A stretch of DNA of 64,000 bases from Nitrosarchaeum sp. (GCA_021414365.1 JAIOOR010000007.1:1-64000); one strand, 5' to 3'. Counted from the stretch's first letter, positions 16,427 through 25,629 are shown. Notes: a model not told the origin generated them from the sequence alone. Numbers and translations are program-made.

Positions 16427-17586
16427 TACTCCGCTCTTACCAAACCCTCTTCATCTTCGATACTTTTCATCTTACTTCTTAACTCTTTGCCAATAAATGA
16501 AAAAAATTCTGGATACACTGGAAATCTGCATTTTAATTCAAATCCTGCATTTTTTGAATTTTGCTCAATTTTTTTAATCTCCGGCCAAGAAAATTCAGGA
16601 TTCACATAATCTGGTGTAAGTGGAGAAATTCCCCCCCAATCATTAATTCCAACTGTTAGGAAACTATGATATGAATTCGGAGATAAATTTGGAGGAATTT
16701 GTATGTTCATTTTTGGAATGATTATTCTCGTTAATGCAACAATTCTCTTGAAATATTTTTCATCTGTTGGAGGAAATTCCTTCATCACAGTGTCTTGTTT
16801 TGGTTGAAAATTTTGTACAATGACTTCTTGTATGTTTCCATACTTTTCTTGTAATTTTCTTATTGCTAAAATTGAATCTATTATTTCAGTTGGAGTTTCA
16901 CCTATCCCTATTAGTATTCCAGTTGTCATCGGAATTCCTAATCTGCCTGCATTTTCTAGCACCTCGAGTCTTGCTTTTGGTTTCTTACTTGCTGCTAAAT
17001 AATGAGGCATTCCTTTTTTTGTTAGTCTCTCACTAATGTTTTCTAACATTATACCCATCGAAACATTGCTTTTTTGTAATTCTTTCATGTCTTCTTTATT
17101 TAAATTTCCTGCGTTAGTATGAGGAAACAATCCCATTTCTATAGCTAATTCAGATGCATGAATCAAATATTCTGTAGTTGATTTGAACCCATTTGTATTT
17201 AGCCAATCTCGTGCCTCTTGGTATCTTTGCTCAGGTTGCTCCCCTGTTACAAATAATGCCTCAACACATCTGTATTTTTTTGCAAGACTCAAAAGTTGCT
17301 TTATTTCTTGCTTTGACATTAATGATGTTTTTTCTTCTCTTGGCTCTGCTTTGTATGTACAGTATGAACATGTGTCCTTACACAAATTCACGATATTGAA
17401 AAATGCTTTTTTTGAAAATGTAACTGAATCTTTTTTAAATTTCTCTCTTAGCATCTGAGCTGTTGAAAATAACTCTGTGGAATTATTTTGTGAATTTTCA
17501 TATGTTTGTATAATTTCCTCTCTGGAAATTGCCTTGTCTTCTAAAACATTGTTTAAACTCTCAGAGTTTAACACAAGTTTGTTCAA
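16417..17586 (-). CDS. cofG: FO synthase subunit 1
   Basis: 389 aa. Radical SAM partner of CofH in FO formation. Cluster Cys69-Cys73-Cys76 in CKDTCSYCTYKAE; the C-terminal half has NDWGGISPLTPDYVNP, typical of CofG. First gene of the cofG-cofH pair. The later F420 steps CofC and CofD are at 39769-41329; CofE is not in the window. Confidence 0.95.
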   Translation of the reverse strand: MNKLVLNSESLNNVLEDKAISREEIIQTYENSQNNSTELFSTAQMLREKFKKDSVTFSKKAFFNIVNLCKDTCSYCTYKAEPREEKTSLMSKQEIKQLLSLAKKYRCVEALFVTGEQPEQRYQEARDWLNTNGFKSTTEYLIHASELAIEMGLFPHTNAGNLNKEDMKELQKSNVSMGIMLENISERLTKKGMPHYLAASKKPKARLEVLENAGRLGIPMTTGILIGIGETPTEIIDSILAIRKLQEKYGNIQEVIVQNFQPKQDTVMKEFPPTDEKYFKRIVALTRIIIPKMNIQIPPNLSPNSYHSFLTVGINDWGGISPLTPDYVNPEFSWPEIKKIEQNSKNAGFELKCRFPVYPEFFSFIGKELRSKMKSIEDEEGLVRAEYWK

Positions 17587-17634
17587 TAGTTGTTTTGCTT
17601 GTCTAGAAGTATTTATGCTTGTATTGTTTTAATT

Positions 17635-18771
17635 TCAATTAGGTCTTTCTTCTAAGTTAACTGTAACGTTAGTTGTTCTACCATCACGTAGAATCTCTAA
17701 AACCATTTCATCACCAACCGATTTTGCCCTCTGTAGATGGATCAGAATATCGTCTATTTTTCTTACTTGCTTACCGTCTACTGATAAAATAATATCTCCC
17801 CCAATCTGATATTTCATACCGTCTATTTCTACAGTTTGGTTGGAACCATGTAACCCAGCTTTCTCTGCTGGACTATCTTTAATTACTGAAACTATGAGAA
17901 ATCCGACCGTATCATTTAGCTTTAACACTTTGGCAAGATCAGGTTCGATATCTCTTCCAGTTATCCCAATCCATGGATGATGATATGTTCCATCTTCAAT
18001 TAATTTTGGAATGATCTTTGCTATTGTTTGGGATGGAACTGCAAATCCAACTCCTGTAAATTCCCCTGTTGTGGACTGTATGGCTGTGTTTATTCCAACA
18101 ATTTCTCCACGCATATTCAATAATGGACCACCAGAATTTCCTGGGTTAATTGCTGCATCTGTCTGAATTACATCTGGAATTGAATATCCTGACCCAGAAG
18201 GTAAAAGTCTCCCTAGTTGACTTACAATTCCGGATGTCATGGACCCTGACAAACCAAATGGGTTTCCAATCGCAGCGATGGATTCTCCAACTTTAAGATT
18301 AGATGAATCTCCTAGTGATAATGGGTGTAATAATGACAAGTCCGCATTTACTTTGATTACTCCCATATCTGTAAATTCATCATAGCCGATCAATTCTGCA
18401 TTATATGAACGACCATCAAGAAATGTAACTACTAATTTTTTTGCGTTCTTTACAACATGGGCATTTGTAATTATGTGCCCTTTTTTATCAAAAACAAAAC
18501 CTGATCCAATTCCACTTGTCCCATTTGATTGATCTGTTCTCTGAACATTAACTCTAACTACTCCTGGTTCTGATTTTTCAAATATTTCAACCAATGAAAG
18601 ATTTTTTGAATATTCTGAAATTGGTTTTTCAGTAACATTTGGGATTGATTTATCATTTATACTAACTTCAGATTTAATCGCAGTAGGTGGCGCTATTAGA
18701 AAAATTGCAAAAATGACTGTGACAATTACAGCACCTATTGCAACTCCTACTAACATTTCTGATTTACTCAT
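17635..18771 (-). CDS. HtrA/DegP-type membrane-anchored serine protease
   Basis: 378 aa. N-terminal membrane anchor (about 6-28), then a trypsin-like domain with the triad His105 (TNAHVV), Asp135 (TDMGVI) and Ser213 (NPGNSGGPL), and one PDZ domain (about 265-375; GFLIVSVIKDSPAEKAGL). The catalytic domain faces outside and would degrade or refold damaged exported proteins. All catalytic residues present. Confidence 0.95.
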   Translation of the reverse strand: MSKSEMLVGVAIGAVIVTVIFAIFLIAPPTAIKSEVSINDKSIPNVTEKPISEYSKNLSLVEIFEKSEPGVVRVNVQRTDQSNGTSGIGSGFVFDKKGHIITNAHVVKNAKKLVVTFLDGRSYNAELIGYDEFTDMGVIKVNADLSLLHPLSLGDSSNLKVGESIAAIGNPFGLSGSMTSGIVSQLGRLLPSGSGYSIPDVIQTDAAINPGNSGGPLLNMRGEIVGINTAIQSTTGEFTGVGFAVPSQTIAKIIPKLIEDGTYHHPWIGITGRDIEPDLAKVLKLNDTVGFLIVSVIKDSPAEKAGLHGSNQTVEIDGMKYQIGGDIILSVDGKQVRKIDDILIHLQRAKSVGDEMVLEILRDGRTTNVTVNLEERPN

Positions 18772-18808
18772 TCAAAATCGCTACTTGATTTTCTATGTAA
18801 AAGTATTG

Positions 18809-20014
18809 CTATACATTAATTGAATTTTGAATGTGGTCTTTCATTGAATACTCTCTTCCTCTCCAAGACACAGTGTTGTTTTTAGCATGTAGTAACCCAC
18901 TCAAAAAACCTAATACAACCACAAAACTCCCTATAGGTGCAAACAAAACATAGACTAATCTTAATTTCAATAGTCTCTTTACCTCAATTATTGCTCCAAT
19001 GTAAATCGTAATTGAAGCAATTGTTGAAACAACAAATAGAATTGAAAATGACCCTGCCTCTGGTATTCCTGATGCAGAATATGCTAAGATGGGAAATGGC
19101 ATAAAAAGTAAAAACAAAACTGCAAAAAAGCTACCTATTGCTATTTTTTCACTTTGAAGATACAGCGGAACCATGAGTCTTTTGAGTGCGTTAAATAATG
19201 TGGTTTTATCTCGTGCCCACACCGCTTCAATTAGGTGATCTCCTCTTACAATTCTCATTTTATGTCCTGACTCTTTTACTTTTTTCCCAAGTGCCCCATC
19301 CTCAATAATTTCATGCTTGACTCCTTCATGCATTCCTACTGATTCGTAGGTTTTTTGTTTGATTATGAAAAAACTACCAAAAAAATACGCTGTTTTTTTT
19401 GCAGGATTATTTACCCTAATTGCTGAAAACCTTGAATGAAGAAATACCGAAATCATGGGAAGTGTAATTGCTGTCCAAAAGTCCATCACTCGCATTTTTG
19501 GAATTGCCGATAATGCATCTAAATTAAAAGAAAGTAAATGTGATACCGCAAGTGAAATAACTTTTTCTGAATGTTTTGTATCTGCATCTGTAAATAACAA
19601 AAGTTCTCCAGTTGCTTTTTTGTATCCTTCCATACATGCCCAATTTTTTCCCATCCAACCATCTGGTTTTGTTCTCGCATTGACTGGTATTATTTTGGTA
19701 CTTTTTTTTGCATATTCTGAAATAATTTTATTTGTTGCATCATCTGATGAGTCATCAATTACAATAATTTCATAATTTGTATAGTCTTGATTGATTAATG
19801 AATCCAAACATTTTCCAATAAACTCCTCCTCATTTCTTGCAGGAAGAATAATTGAAACCTTGGGATTGTTGTGAACTTTACTCTCAAATTTATCTAGGTA
19901 TGGAGTAAATCTAGCTGAATCCATCAGTGATTTAATTAAAAACACCCATGCAAAAGACACTCCGATTAAAATGACCGTTAATGAATAATTCAATACATCA
20001 ACAATTAATTCCAT
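18809..20014 (-). CDS. Membrane glycosyltransferase, family 2
   Basis: 401 aa. N-terminal helix (about 10-30), GT2 domain with VSIILPARNEEEFIGKCLDS, the nucleotide-binding VIDDSSDDA and LFTDADTKHS (DxD-like), then three or four C-terminal membrane helices. Transfers a sugar from a nucleotide donor to a lipid or glycan acceptor at the membrane; acceptor unknown. Lies 5 nt downstream of the SRPBCC gene, same unit. Confidence 0.9.
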   Translation of the reverse strand: MELIVDVLNYSLTVILIGVSFAWVFLIKSLMDSARFTPYLDKFESKVHNNPKVSIILPARNEEEFIGKCLDSLINQDYTNYEIIVIDDSSDDATNKIISEYAKKSTKIIPVNARTKPDGWMGKNWACMEGYKKATGELLLFTDADTKHSEKVISLAVSHLLSFNLDALSAIPKMRVMDFWTAITLPMISVFLHSRFSAIRVNNPAKKTAYFFGSFFIIKQKTYESVGMHEGVKHEIIEDGALGKKVKESGHKMRIVRGDHLIEAVWARDKTTLFNALKRLMVPLYLQSEKIAIGSFFAVLFLLFMPFPILAYSASGIPEAGSFSILFVVSTIASITIYIGAIIEVKRLLKLRLVYVLFAPIGSFVVVLGFLSGLLHAKNNTVSWRGREYSMKDHIQNSINV

Positions 20015-20019
20015 AAATC

Positions 20020-20436
20020 TTATCTCTCTGCTTGTTCTTTGATTTTTTGCAGTGCCTGCACTGTTCCATTTTCAATGTGTTTTTTTATTACTCCTGTGAA
20101 CATTCCCATCATACCTGTAAGCTTGATGTCCCATTTAGCTTTCAATACTGTTTTTTCATCTTTTGTAGTTAATGTGATGATTTTAATTCCGTCTATGATC
20201 CCTTTTGTGAATGTGATTTCTATTTTCTCTTTAGGTTGTATCTTAACTTCTTGCATGCATTTTTGATCTCTAAATGCAATGGTTATCTCCCTAGTGATTG
20301 TATCTCCATTTTTTGACAGATTTTTTACCTCTTTAGTTCCCTTCCAAAACTCTGGCTCGTTATCCAAATTTGATACTATGTCCCAAACTTTGTCTATTGG
20401 AGCACTAATTTCAACTGAAATTTGAATTTCTGCCAT
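20020..20436 (-). CDS. SRPBCC/START-like ligand-binding protein
   Basis: 138 aa. Polyketide cyclase/CoxG-like fold: VEISAPIDKVWDIVSNLDNEPEFW at the start, then alternating strands and a long C-terminal helix (HIENGTVQALQKIKEQAER). These proteins bind hydrophobic ligands. The paired glycosyltransferase suggests a lipid or polyprenol link, which is inference. Confidence 0.85.
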   Translation of the reverse strand: MAEIQISVEISAPIDKVWDIVSNLDNEPEFWKGTKEVKNLSKNGDTITREITIAFRDQKCMQEVKIQPKEKIEITFTKGIIDGIKIITLTTKDEKTVLKAKWDIKLTGMMGMFTGVIKKHIENGTVQALQKIKEQAER

Positions 20437-20489
20437 CTTTTACTCGTTGATTTCGCATTAAATATATTAGATTCCTATCTGATGCTATA

Positions 20490-20572
20490 TTGGCTGTGAT
20501 GGGCAACATGCCTAAAATCCAGAACAGTAACTCCAGTTCTAACGGCAATTGCCAAACTTCCGTCACAGTCAA
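20490..20572 (+). ncRNA. Candidate structured leader RNA
   Basis: The 13-bp closing stem pairs 20490-20502 with 20560-20572 (two G-U pairs). Inside are GGCA-ACA-TGCC (20502-20512), AGAAC-N10-GTTCT (20521-20540) and GGC-AATT-GCC (20544-20553), giving a junction fold. TATA-like TTAAATATATT (20458-20468) predicts transcription start near 20489, exactly where the stem begins. It ends 11 nt before the 20584 gene. No tRNA, C/D or H/ACA signature fits. It could be a regulatory 5' leader or an independent RNA. Confidence 0.5.
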
Positions 20573-20583
20573 TTACCCTTAAA

Positions 20584-20799
20584 ATGAAACCCTCACGATA
20601 CATGCCAAAAATTGGAACATTTGATGGAGCCGGATTCTGGAAAAATGCATACGCTCATCAACGCGCCAAGTTACTAAAAATTGTAAATGTTCCAGATGAC
20701 CAAATAACTGAATTAGTTAATAAAAAATACATTGAACTTCCTGCGGCTTTAAAATATGAAATTGAGACAAGTGGCATTGATAAAAAATCTTTAATATAA
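20584..20799 (+). CDS. Small protein with structured 5' leader, unknown function
   Basis: 71 aa, cytoplasmic, no Cys. Begins MKPSRYMPKIGTFDGAGFW followed by a helical, basic middle (AYAHQRAKLLKIVNVPDD). No domain recognised. The predicted transcript carries about 94 nt of highly structured leader, unlike the leaderless genes around it, and there is no clear ribosome-binding site. Confidence 0.7.
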   Translation: MKPSRYMPKIGTFDGAGFWKNAYAHQRAKLLKIVNVPDDQITELVNKKYIELPAALKYEIETSGIDKKSLI

Positions 20800-20840
20800 A
20801 ATTTCGAAATTCATTTTAACAGGTTAATTCAGGACTTTGT

Positions 20841-21167
20841 ATGACTTATGTATCATATGAAGATTTTGCAAAATTAGATATTCGTGTAGCAAAAATTATT
20901 TCAACTGAACCAATTCCAGGTAAAACCAGAATTATTAAAGGAATTATTGATCTTGGAAATGAAAAAAGAAATGTGATAATTGGTGGTGCACAATATTATA
21001 AACCCGAAGTTGTTGTGGGAAAAATTGTTATAGTCATTGCAAACTTGGAACCTAAAACCATGGCAGGCATAGAGTCAAATGCAATGCTATTAGCAGCTGA
21101 TGTTGATGATAAACCATTTTGGTTAACCGTAAATGAAGACATTCCTTTAGGTAGCCCAATAAAATAA
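20841..21167 (+). CDS. Stand-alone tRNA-binding (EMAPII/MetG-C) domain protein
   Basis: 108 aa OB fold of the Trbp111/CsaA/MetRS C-terminal type: FAKLDIRVAKIISTEPIPGKTR, the GGAQYYKPEVVVGK core and IVIVIANLEPKTMAGIESNAML. In archaea such a separate domain can bind tRNA next to MetRS or act as a CsaA-like chaperone; MetRS itself is not here. Confidence 0.9.
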   Translation: MTYVSYEDFAKLDIRVAKIISTEPIPGKTRIIKGIIDLGNEKRNVIIGGAQYYKPEVVVGKIVIVIANLEPKTMAGIESNAMLLAADVDDKPFWLTVNEDIPLGSPIK

Positions 21168-21183
21168 TTTGAAAATAAATTTA

Positions 21184-21203
21184 ATCTACGATTAATCGTA
21201 GAT
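21184..21203. terminator. 20-bp perfect palindrome between convergent genes
   Basis: ATCTACGATTAATCGTAGAT, 10-bp arms, spanning the tbp stop codon (21192-21194) and lying 16 nt after the tRNA-binding-domain gene. Forms an 8-bp hairpin with a TTAA loop on either strand, so it could end both convergent transcripts. A protein-binding site is the alternative. Confidence 0.5.
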
Positions 21204-21752
21204 CATCAAGTTTTTTTCTTCTAATAACGCATGTAAGTTATTCACAGATCTGTATACATCTGGTTCTTTTTTGGCACCAGTACATACAAGTTTTCCAGAA
21301 GAGAATAACAAAATTACTGTTTTTGGGTCTAACATTCTATGAATCAATCCTGGAAATTGTTCTGGCTCATACATGCTTCTCGGTAGAGTTCTTGCAGCCT
21401 GCTCAAGATGAATTTTTCCACCTAGGTTAATTGATGCTACAATGTTTTGGATTTCAACTGTAGCATCTTTTTTTACTTTAATCCCGCCTTTTCGAAGTTT
21501 TTGTACTACTGTTTTTACTGCTTTTCTGGCCATTTCTTCAGATTTTGAACCTGTGCATACCATTTTTCCTGATGTGAAAATCAAAGTTGCTGTTTTTGGA
21601 CTCTTGAGTCTAAAAACCAGACCTGGAAATTGATCAGGATGGTATTCAACATCTGGGAATGTTCTTGTGATCTCATTCAAGTCCATCTTTTGATCTACTG
21701 AAGCAGATGCTACAACATTTTCTACGCTTACAATAGGCTTGGTTTGTGGCAT
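21192..21752 (-). CDS. tbp: TATA-box binding protein
   Basis: 186 aa with the two tandem saddle repeats: VENVVASASVDQKMDLN with FPGLVFRLKSPKTATLIF, and VQNIVASINLGGK-like with FPGLIHRMLDPKTVILLF (the second repeat begins IQNIVASINLGGK). Nucleates archaeal transcription with TFB (38742-39650). It lacks the long acidic C-terminal tail of some archaeal TBPs and ends NLMIYD. Confidence 0.97.
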   Translation of the reverse strand: MPQTKPIVSVENVVASASVDQKMDLNEITRTFPDVEYHPDQFPGLVFRLKSPKTATLIFTSGKMVCTGSKSEEMARKAVKTVVQKLRKGGIKVKKDATVEIQNIVASINLGGKIHLEQAARTLPRSMYEPEQFPGLIHRMLDPKTVILLFSSGKLVCTGAKKEPDVYRSVNNLHALLEEKNLMIYD

Positions 21753-21894
21753 ATTCAGGTTTTTTCTATCAGAACTATAATAAAAGCACTCGCCATTTTT
21801 TCACCTTCGAGTAGATATTTTTCATAATTCCAACAGCCTACAATTTTTATCCAATCTTGATTATACGAATGATTTAATTTAGATCTGCCTATTT

Positions 21895-23025
21895 TTGATT
21901 CTGTTGGATTTTACAAATATTGATTTTAATCAGATCTTTGGGACAAATGATCAGTCCAACCCAATAATGATGCTGATTTGGATTCTGCCAATTTTCATTT
22001 TTGTTTTCTATGGACAGAGGATTCAATTAGCAATAACATCTGGAGAAATAAAAAAAGGAATAAACAAACTAGATAATTACAAAACTCAATCTAGAAACGA
22101 ATTGATCGATTATATCAAAAAAAATATGAATCCAAAAGATGACCCCACCAAAAAGATTGATCGTTTTTTAGATTATTTTACAATAATGCCAGTTGATATG
22201 GATCCAAATGGAATTGTATCTAAAATCAGACACACTATAAGATCTAGAGAAGACTATACTAGACAACATGTGAAATCATTATCTCCTCAAACAAGTGAAT
22301 TGGAATTAAGCAAAATTCAAACACTTCTGGAAATTGCTACTTCTTTGCAAATGATTTACAAGGTAATTAATCACATGTACTTGACTGCAAAAAAACAAAA
22401 TAATTACCCTTTAATTTTACCACTTCAAATGATTCTTCCATTTATTATGGAAGAAGCTGAAGCAATGCAAAAAGCCATCCCATCTTTTAAAATGTGTCAA
22501 CCCATAGGTGATGGTATAGGCCCTATGGTTGTAGGTCAAATGATGCTTGGCACCAAAAAGGAATCTATCGCTTTTCAAACTGTTCTTAGTGAAACCCAAT
22601 TTGATGAAAGAAAATTATTTTTGTTAAAAGCCGAAGGTCCTGGCTCAACTGTTGGCAGACCTGGCGATGCAGTAGAGAAAATCGTTGCTAAAAATAAACC
22701 TGATTTTATAATTATGGTGGATGCTTCGCTAAAAATGGAGGGTGAAGAATCTGCAACCACTGCACAGGGATTTGGTGCTGCGATAGGAGGTATTGGAACT
22801 GAACGATTTCAAATAGAAGATATTGCAACAAAAAATAATATCCCTATTTTTGCAATTGTAGTAAAACAATCAGTCAAAGAGGCAATCACCCTGATGACTA
22901 AAGATATAGCAGACAAAGCAGACAATGTACGCTCACAAATCTATGATATGATTCATGATAATACAAAACCTGGTCAATCAATTCTGTTAATCGGTGTAGG
23001 AAATACAATGGGTGTGTCGCAATAA
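21895..23025 (+). CDS. DUF1512 family protein, membrane-anchored
   Basis: 376 aa. N-terminal membrane helix (about 23-42), then a cytoplasmic region with MCQPIGDGIGPMVVGQMM and a C-terminal nucleotide- or metal-binding-like domain (KAEGPGSTVGRPGDA, IIMVDASLKMEGE). The archaeal DUF1512 family has no established function that I know of. TTG 21895 fits a leaderless start from TTTAATTTAG at about 21873. Its TAA overlaps the ATG of the next gene (TAATG), so the two are translationally coupled. Confidence 0.85.
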   Translation: MILLDFTNIDFNQIFGTNDQSNPIMMLIWILPIFIFVFYGQRIQLAITSGEIKKGINKLDNYKTQSRNELIDYIKKNMNPKDDPTKKIDRFLDYFTIMPVDMDPNGIVSKIRHTIRSREDYTRQHVKSLSPQTSELELSKIQTLLEIATSLQMIYKVINHMYLTAKKQNNYPLILPLQMILPFIMEEAEAMQKAIPSFKMCQPIGDGIGPMVVGQMMLGTKKESIAFQTVLSETQFDERKLFLLKAEGPGSTVGRPGDAVEKIVAKNKPDFIIMVDASLKMEGEESATTAQGFGAAIGGIGTERFQIEDIATKNNIPIFAIVVKQSVKEAITLMTKDIADKADNVRSQIYDMIHDNTKPGQSILLIGVGNTMGVSQ

Positions 23026-23204
23026 TGTTTTCAAAAGAAAAAATCACCATTACATACACTATGGAAAAATGTAAGCAATGTAATTTTGAAAGAAAAAGAA
23101 AATTCAAAGATGGTGATTTTCTTTTTGCTGAGACCTCAAAATGTGACTCCTGTAATGGAATGACTATGATAGAAAAAATCTTTGGCGAAATTATTGAGAA
23201 ATAG
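23025..23204 (+). CDS. 59-aa zinc-ribbon protein coupled to DUF1512
   Basis: ATG 23025 shares one base with the DUF1512 stop. Begins MFSKEKITITYTMEKCKQC and later has KCDSCNGMTMIEKIFGE: two CxxC knuckles (Cys16/19 and Cys40/43) make a single zinc ribbon. Likely acts with the DUF1512 protein because of the coupling. Its 3' end overlaps the map gene by 14 bp. Confidence 0.75.
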   Translation: MFSKEKITITYTMEKCKQCNFERKRKFKDGDFLFAETSKCDSCNGMTMIEKIFGEIIEK

Positions 23205-24087
23205 TTGTTACTGTAACCCCGTCCTCATTTGGAATAAACGTATGTTCTGCCTGAGCAACTCTTTGTTCGTTTATTTCAATTAATACTGGGTATGCTTGAA
23301 CTGACTTTTTATTAATTAGAAATTCTAATAATTCTCTAGCTCTTTTTTCCTCCCAATCTTTTGTAAACCATCTTAATGCAAAAGGTAACATGTTAAAATT
23401 CTCCCATATGTAATCTAGTAATTTGTCTGCTTCATAGTTTTTTGTTTTTTTTCTCGAATTTAGTGCAAATATGTTTTTTATTTTACCGTTTCTTACAAAA
23501 CCTCCTCCTTTTTCTGTAGTGACAAATGGTTCACACGCATAAGCTGTATTTTCTGCTAATGTGAATCCACCAATGGACCAAATATTTGGAATGGATCTTC
23601 CTGCATGTATTGTATATTGTCCTAAAGAATGACCACTAAGATTTGCGATTGGCTTGAATCCGTTTTGTTTTATTGTTTTTTCTATTGTTCGTCCAATGTC
23701 ACTTGCTTTGACTCCAACTTTAATCACAGACATTGCATTACTTAATGCCTCTTCTGCAGTCTTGATCAATCCATCATACTGTGCATCTTGACAAACCGTA
23801 ACTGCCGTATCTGCAATGTATCCATTGATTTGAGCACCAAGATCAATTTTGACCAAATCTGATTCTGCAATTACTATGGGATCGTTTGGCTCTGCTGTAT
23901 AATGAGCTGCAATTTCATTAATACTTGCATTTACAGGAAATGCACATTTTGCGCCTCTTTTTTTAATTTGATTTTCTACTTCCTCACAAACCTCGTAAAC
24001 TGTTTTTCCAACCCAATTTCTCTCTCTTACCATCTCTCTTACTTCAGCTGCAATCTTTCCAGCTTTGAGATAATCTTCTAATTGCAA
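23191..24087 (-). CDS. map: Methionine aminopeptidase, type II
   Basis: 298 aa, archaeal/eukaryotic type with the helical insertion. Removes N-terminal Met from new proteins using two metal ions. Ligand region: LVKIDLGAQINGYIADTAVT (metal Asp residues), His in LSGHSLGQYTIHAGR and Glu in YACEPFVTTEKG and AQAEHTFI. All sites present. Confidence 0.96.
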   Translation of the reverse strand: MQLEDYLKAGKIAAEVREMVRERNWVGKTVYEVCEEVENQIKKRGAKCAFPVNASINEIAAHYTAEPNDPIVIAESDLVKIDLGAQINGYIADTAVTVCQDAQYDGLIKTAEEALSNAMSVIKVGVKASDIGRTIEKTIKQNGFKPIANLSGHSLGQYTIHAGRSIPNIWSIGGFTLAENTAYACEPFVTTEKGGGFVRNGKIKNIFALNSRKKTKNYEADKLLDYIWENFNMLPFALRWFTKDWEEKRARELLEFLINKKSVQAYPVLIEINEQRVAQAEHTFIPNEDGVTVTTISQ

Positions 24088-24163
24088 TGTTTTTCTTTTT
24101 TTACCTACCTTTAAAATGATTATCTCTGTGTTTTGATATTATATTCTTGTGCTTTTCTCATTA

Positions 24164-25396
24164 CTATGATCTATATGATTCTGCTTCTAAACATCTCATA
24201 ATTTGCTTGATCTCATACGGCTTGTAAATAACATCTGTAGGTTTGATCTCTCGTAGTTTTTTCTTGGTGGCAGTACTTTGATCTGCTGTAACCATAATTA
24301 CTTTGGCTTGAGGATCTATCTTGCGGATTTCATCCAGAAGATAAAATCCATCAAAATCTGGCATCATAATATCTAAAAATACAACTTCTGGACGAATTTT
24401 CTTAAATATTTCAAGTGCTTTTCCACCGTCAGTGCATCTTTCTACAGAAGAGATTCCTTTAATCTCTAAATACTCTGCAAAAATATTTACTGCGTCAGGA
24501 TCATCATCTATAACTAGTATGGTGGATTTTTTTTGTTTTACTTTTCTGTTATTTTTATTCTCTGCATGAATTCCTTTACCAGTTTCCCACAAAAATTTAC
24601 ATAAACTCTGCATATTTCTAACTATGTCATTTGAGTTTGTAACCATGACTGATTCTTCGTTTTTATTTTTATTTGAATATGATGATGTATTTCCTGACAT
24701 CAATACTTGAGATTTATTGCAAAGCAGTCGTCCAGATGTGGGCAACGTTGTAATTTTAAAATATTTAATTCCAAGTCTTTGTACATATTCAAGTTTTGTT
24801 GAAATTTCAATATCTGTCATTAATTTAATTATGACCTTTCGTTGGAATGCATTTTTTATGGCTTCTCGAACTGGAGTATAATACATTCGTATTATATCAG
24901 AAGGAGTCAATACAATATGTAATTCATCATTTGTATCTTCAATTATTTTTATCATTTGATCATAAATGTTCTCTCTGTTTGAAACTATAGTTAATTTTGG
25001 GAGTTCTATTTCTGATTCACAAAGTTTTAGATTTGATAAAATTTTTAAAAATTTAGAGCCGTTTTTTTCTAAATTCTCTACTTTTTGTTTTTGTTTTAAT
25101 ATGATGTTTTTTAATATTGTTTCTGGATCATTTGCTGAAAATTTAATCGGTGAAGACAATGTTGAAGTTGCAAATCCTAAATTTTTTAAATTCTCTAAAA
25201 TCTTATATGTTCTTACCCTCTCAATTTTTGTAAAATTACTAATCTCACTTGCTTTGGCAAACCCTAGCCTTGCTAATCCAACATATGTCTGTGCCTCATC
25301 TTCTTCTAAACCAAAATCTTGAAGAATGCTTATTTCGTTTAGTTCCTTTTCTTGACTATCTAGATCACCGTCTAAGATAATTTCCTGCGTGTGCAA
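24164..25396 (-). CDS. TrmB-like regulator fused to a response-regulator receiver
   Basis: 410 aa. Residues 22-95 are a TrmB winged helix (DEAQTYVGLARLGFAKASEI); 130-275 resemble the TrmB effector/PLD-like region; 291-405 are a complete CheY receiver with acidic pocket IDDD (297-299), phospho-acceptor Asp342 in FLDIMMP, Thr in MVTAD and Lys in YKPYE. This joins sugar-type transcription control to phosphorelay input in one chain with the output domain first. No histidine kinase is adjacent. Confidence 0.9.
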   Translation of the reverse strand: MHTQEIILDGDLDSQEKELNEISILQDFGLEEDEAQTYVGLARLGFAKASEISNFTKIERVRTYKILENLKNLGFATSTLSSPIKFSANDPETILKNIILKQKQKVENLEKNGSKFLKILSNLKLCESEIELPKLTIVSNRENIYDQMIKIIEDTNDELHIVLTPSDIIRMYYTPVREAIKNAFQRKVIIKLMTDIEISTKLEYVQRLGIKYFKITTLPTSGRLLCNKSQVLMSGNTSSYSNKNKNEESVMVTNSNDIVRNMQSLCKFLWETGKGIHAENKNNRKVKQKKSTILVIDDDPDAVNIFAEYLEIKGISSVERCTDGGKALEIFKKIRPEVVFLDIMMPDFDGFYLLDEIRKIDPQAKVIMVTADQSTATKKKLREIKPTDVIYKPYEIKQIMRCLEAESYRS

Positions 25397-25515
25397 TGAT
25401 GATTTATTGTATTTTTGTTATATCTTTAGGTGTGTTTACGCTATCTACAAACAATTTTGTTGTATACCTACTTTGTATCTGTCAAGCTTAAATTGGGCAA
25501 TTCTTAGGATTTACT

Positions 25516-25589
25516 GGGATCGTGGTCTAGCTTGGTATGATTCTGCGTTTGGGACGCAGAGGTCGTGTGTTCAAATCACGCCGATCCCA
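25516..25589 (+). tRNA. tRNA-Pro(TGG)
   Basis: Acceptor GGGATCG/CGATCCC, anticodon stem CTGCG/CGCAG with loop TTTGGGA (anticodon TGG), T arm GTGTG-TTCAAAT-CACGC, discriminator A25589. The next three bases are CCA (25590-25592), so the 3' end may be encoded. No intron. TATA-like CTTAAAT at 25487-25493 is 23-29 bp upstream. Confidence 0.93.
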
Positions 25590-25629
25590 CCATCATTATC
25601 TTATTATCAAATAACATCCTAACTTTATT

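Noticed and set aside
20490-20572. Reading the structured RNA as a tRNA, C/D box RNA or fluoride riboswitch
   Set aside because: No T-loop flanked by a pairable stem, no D box at the 3' arm, and the fluoride-motif core bases do not align; left as an unclassified structure.
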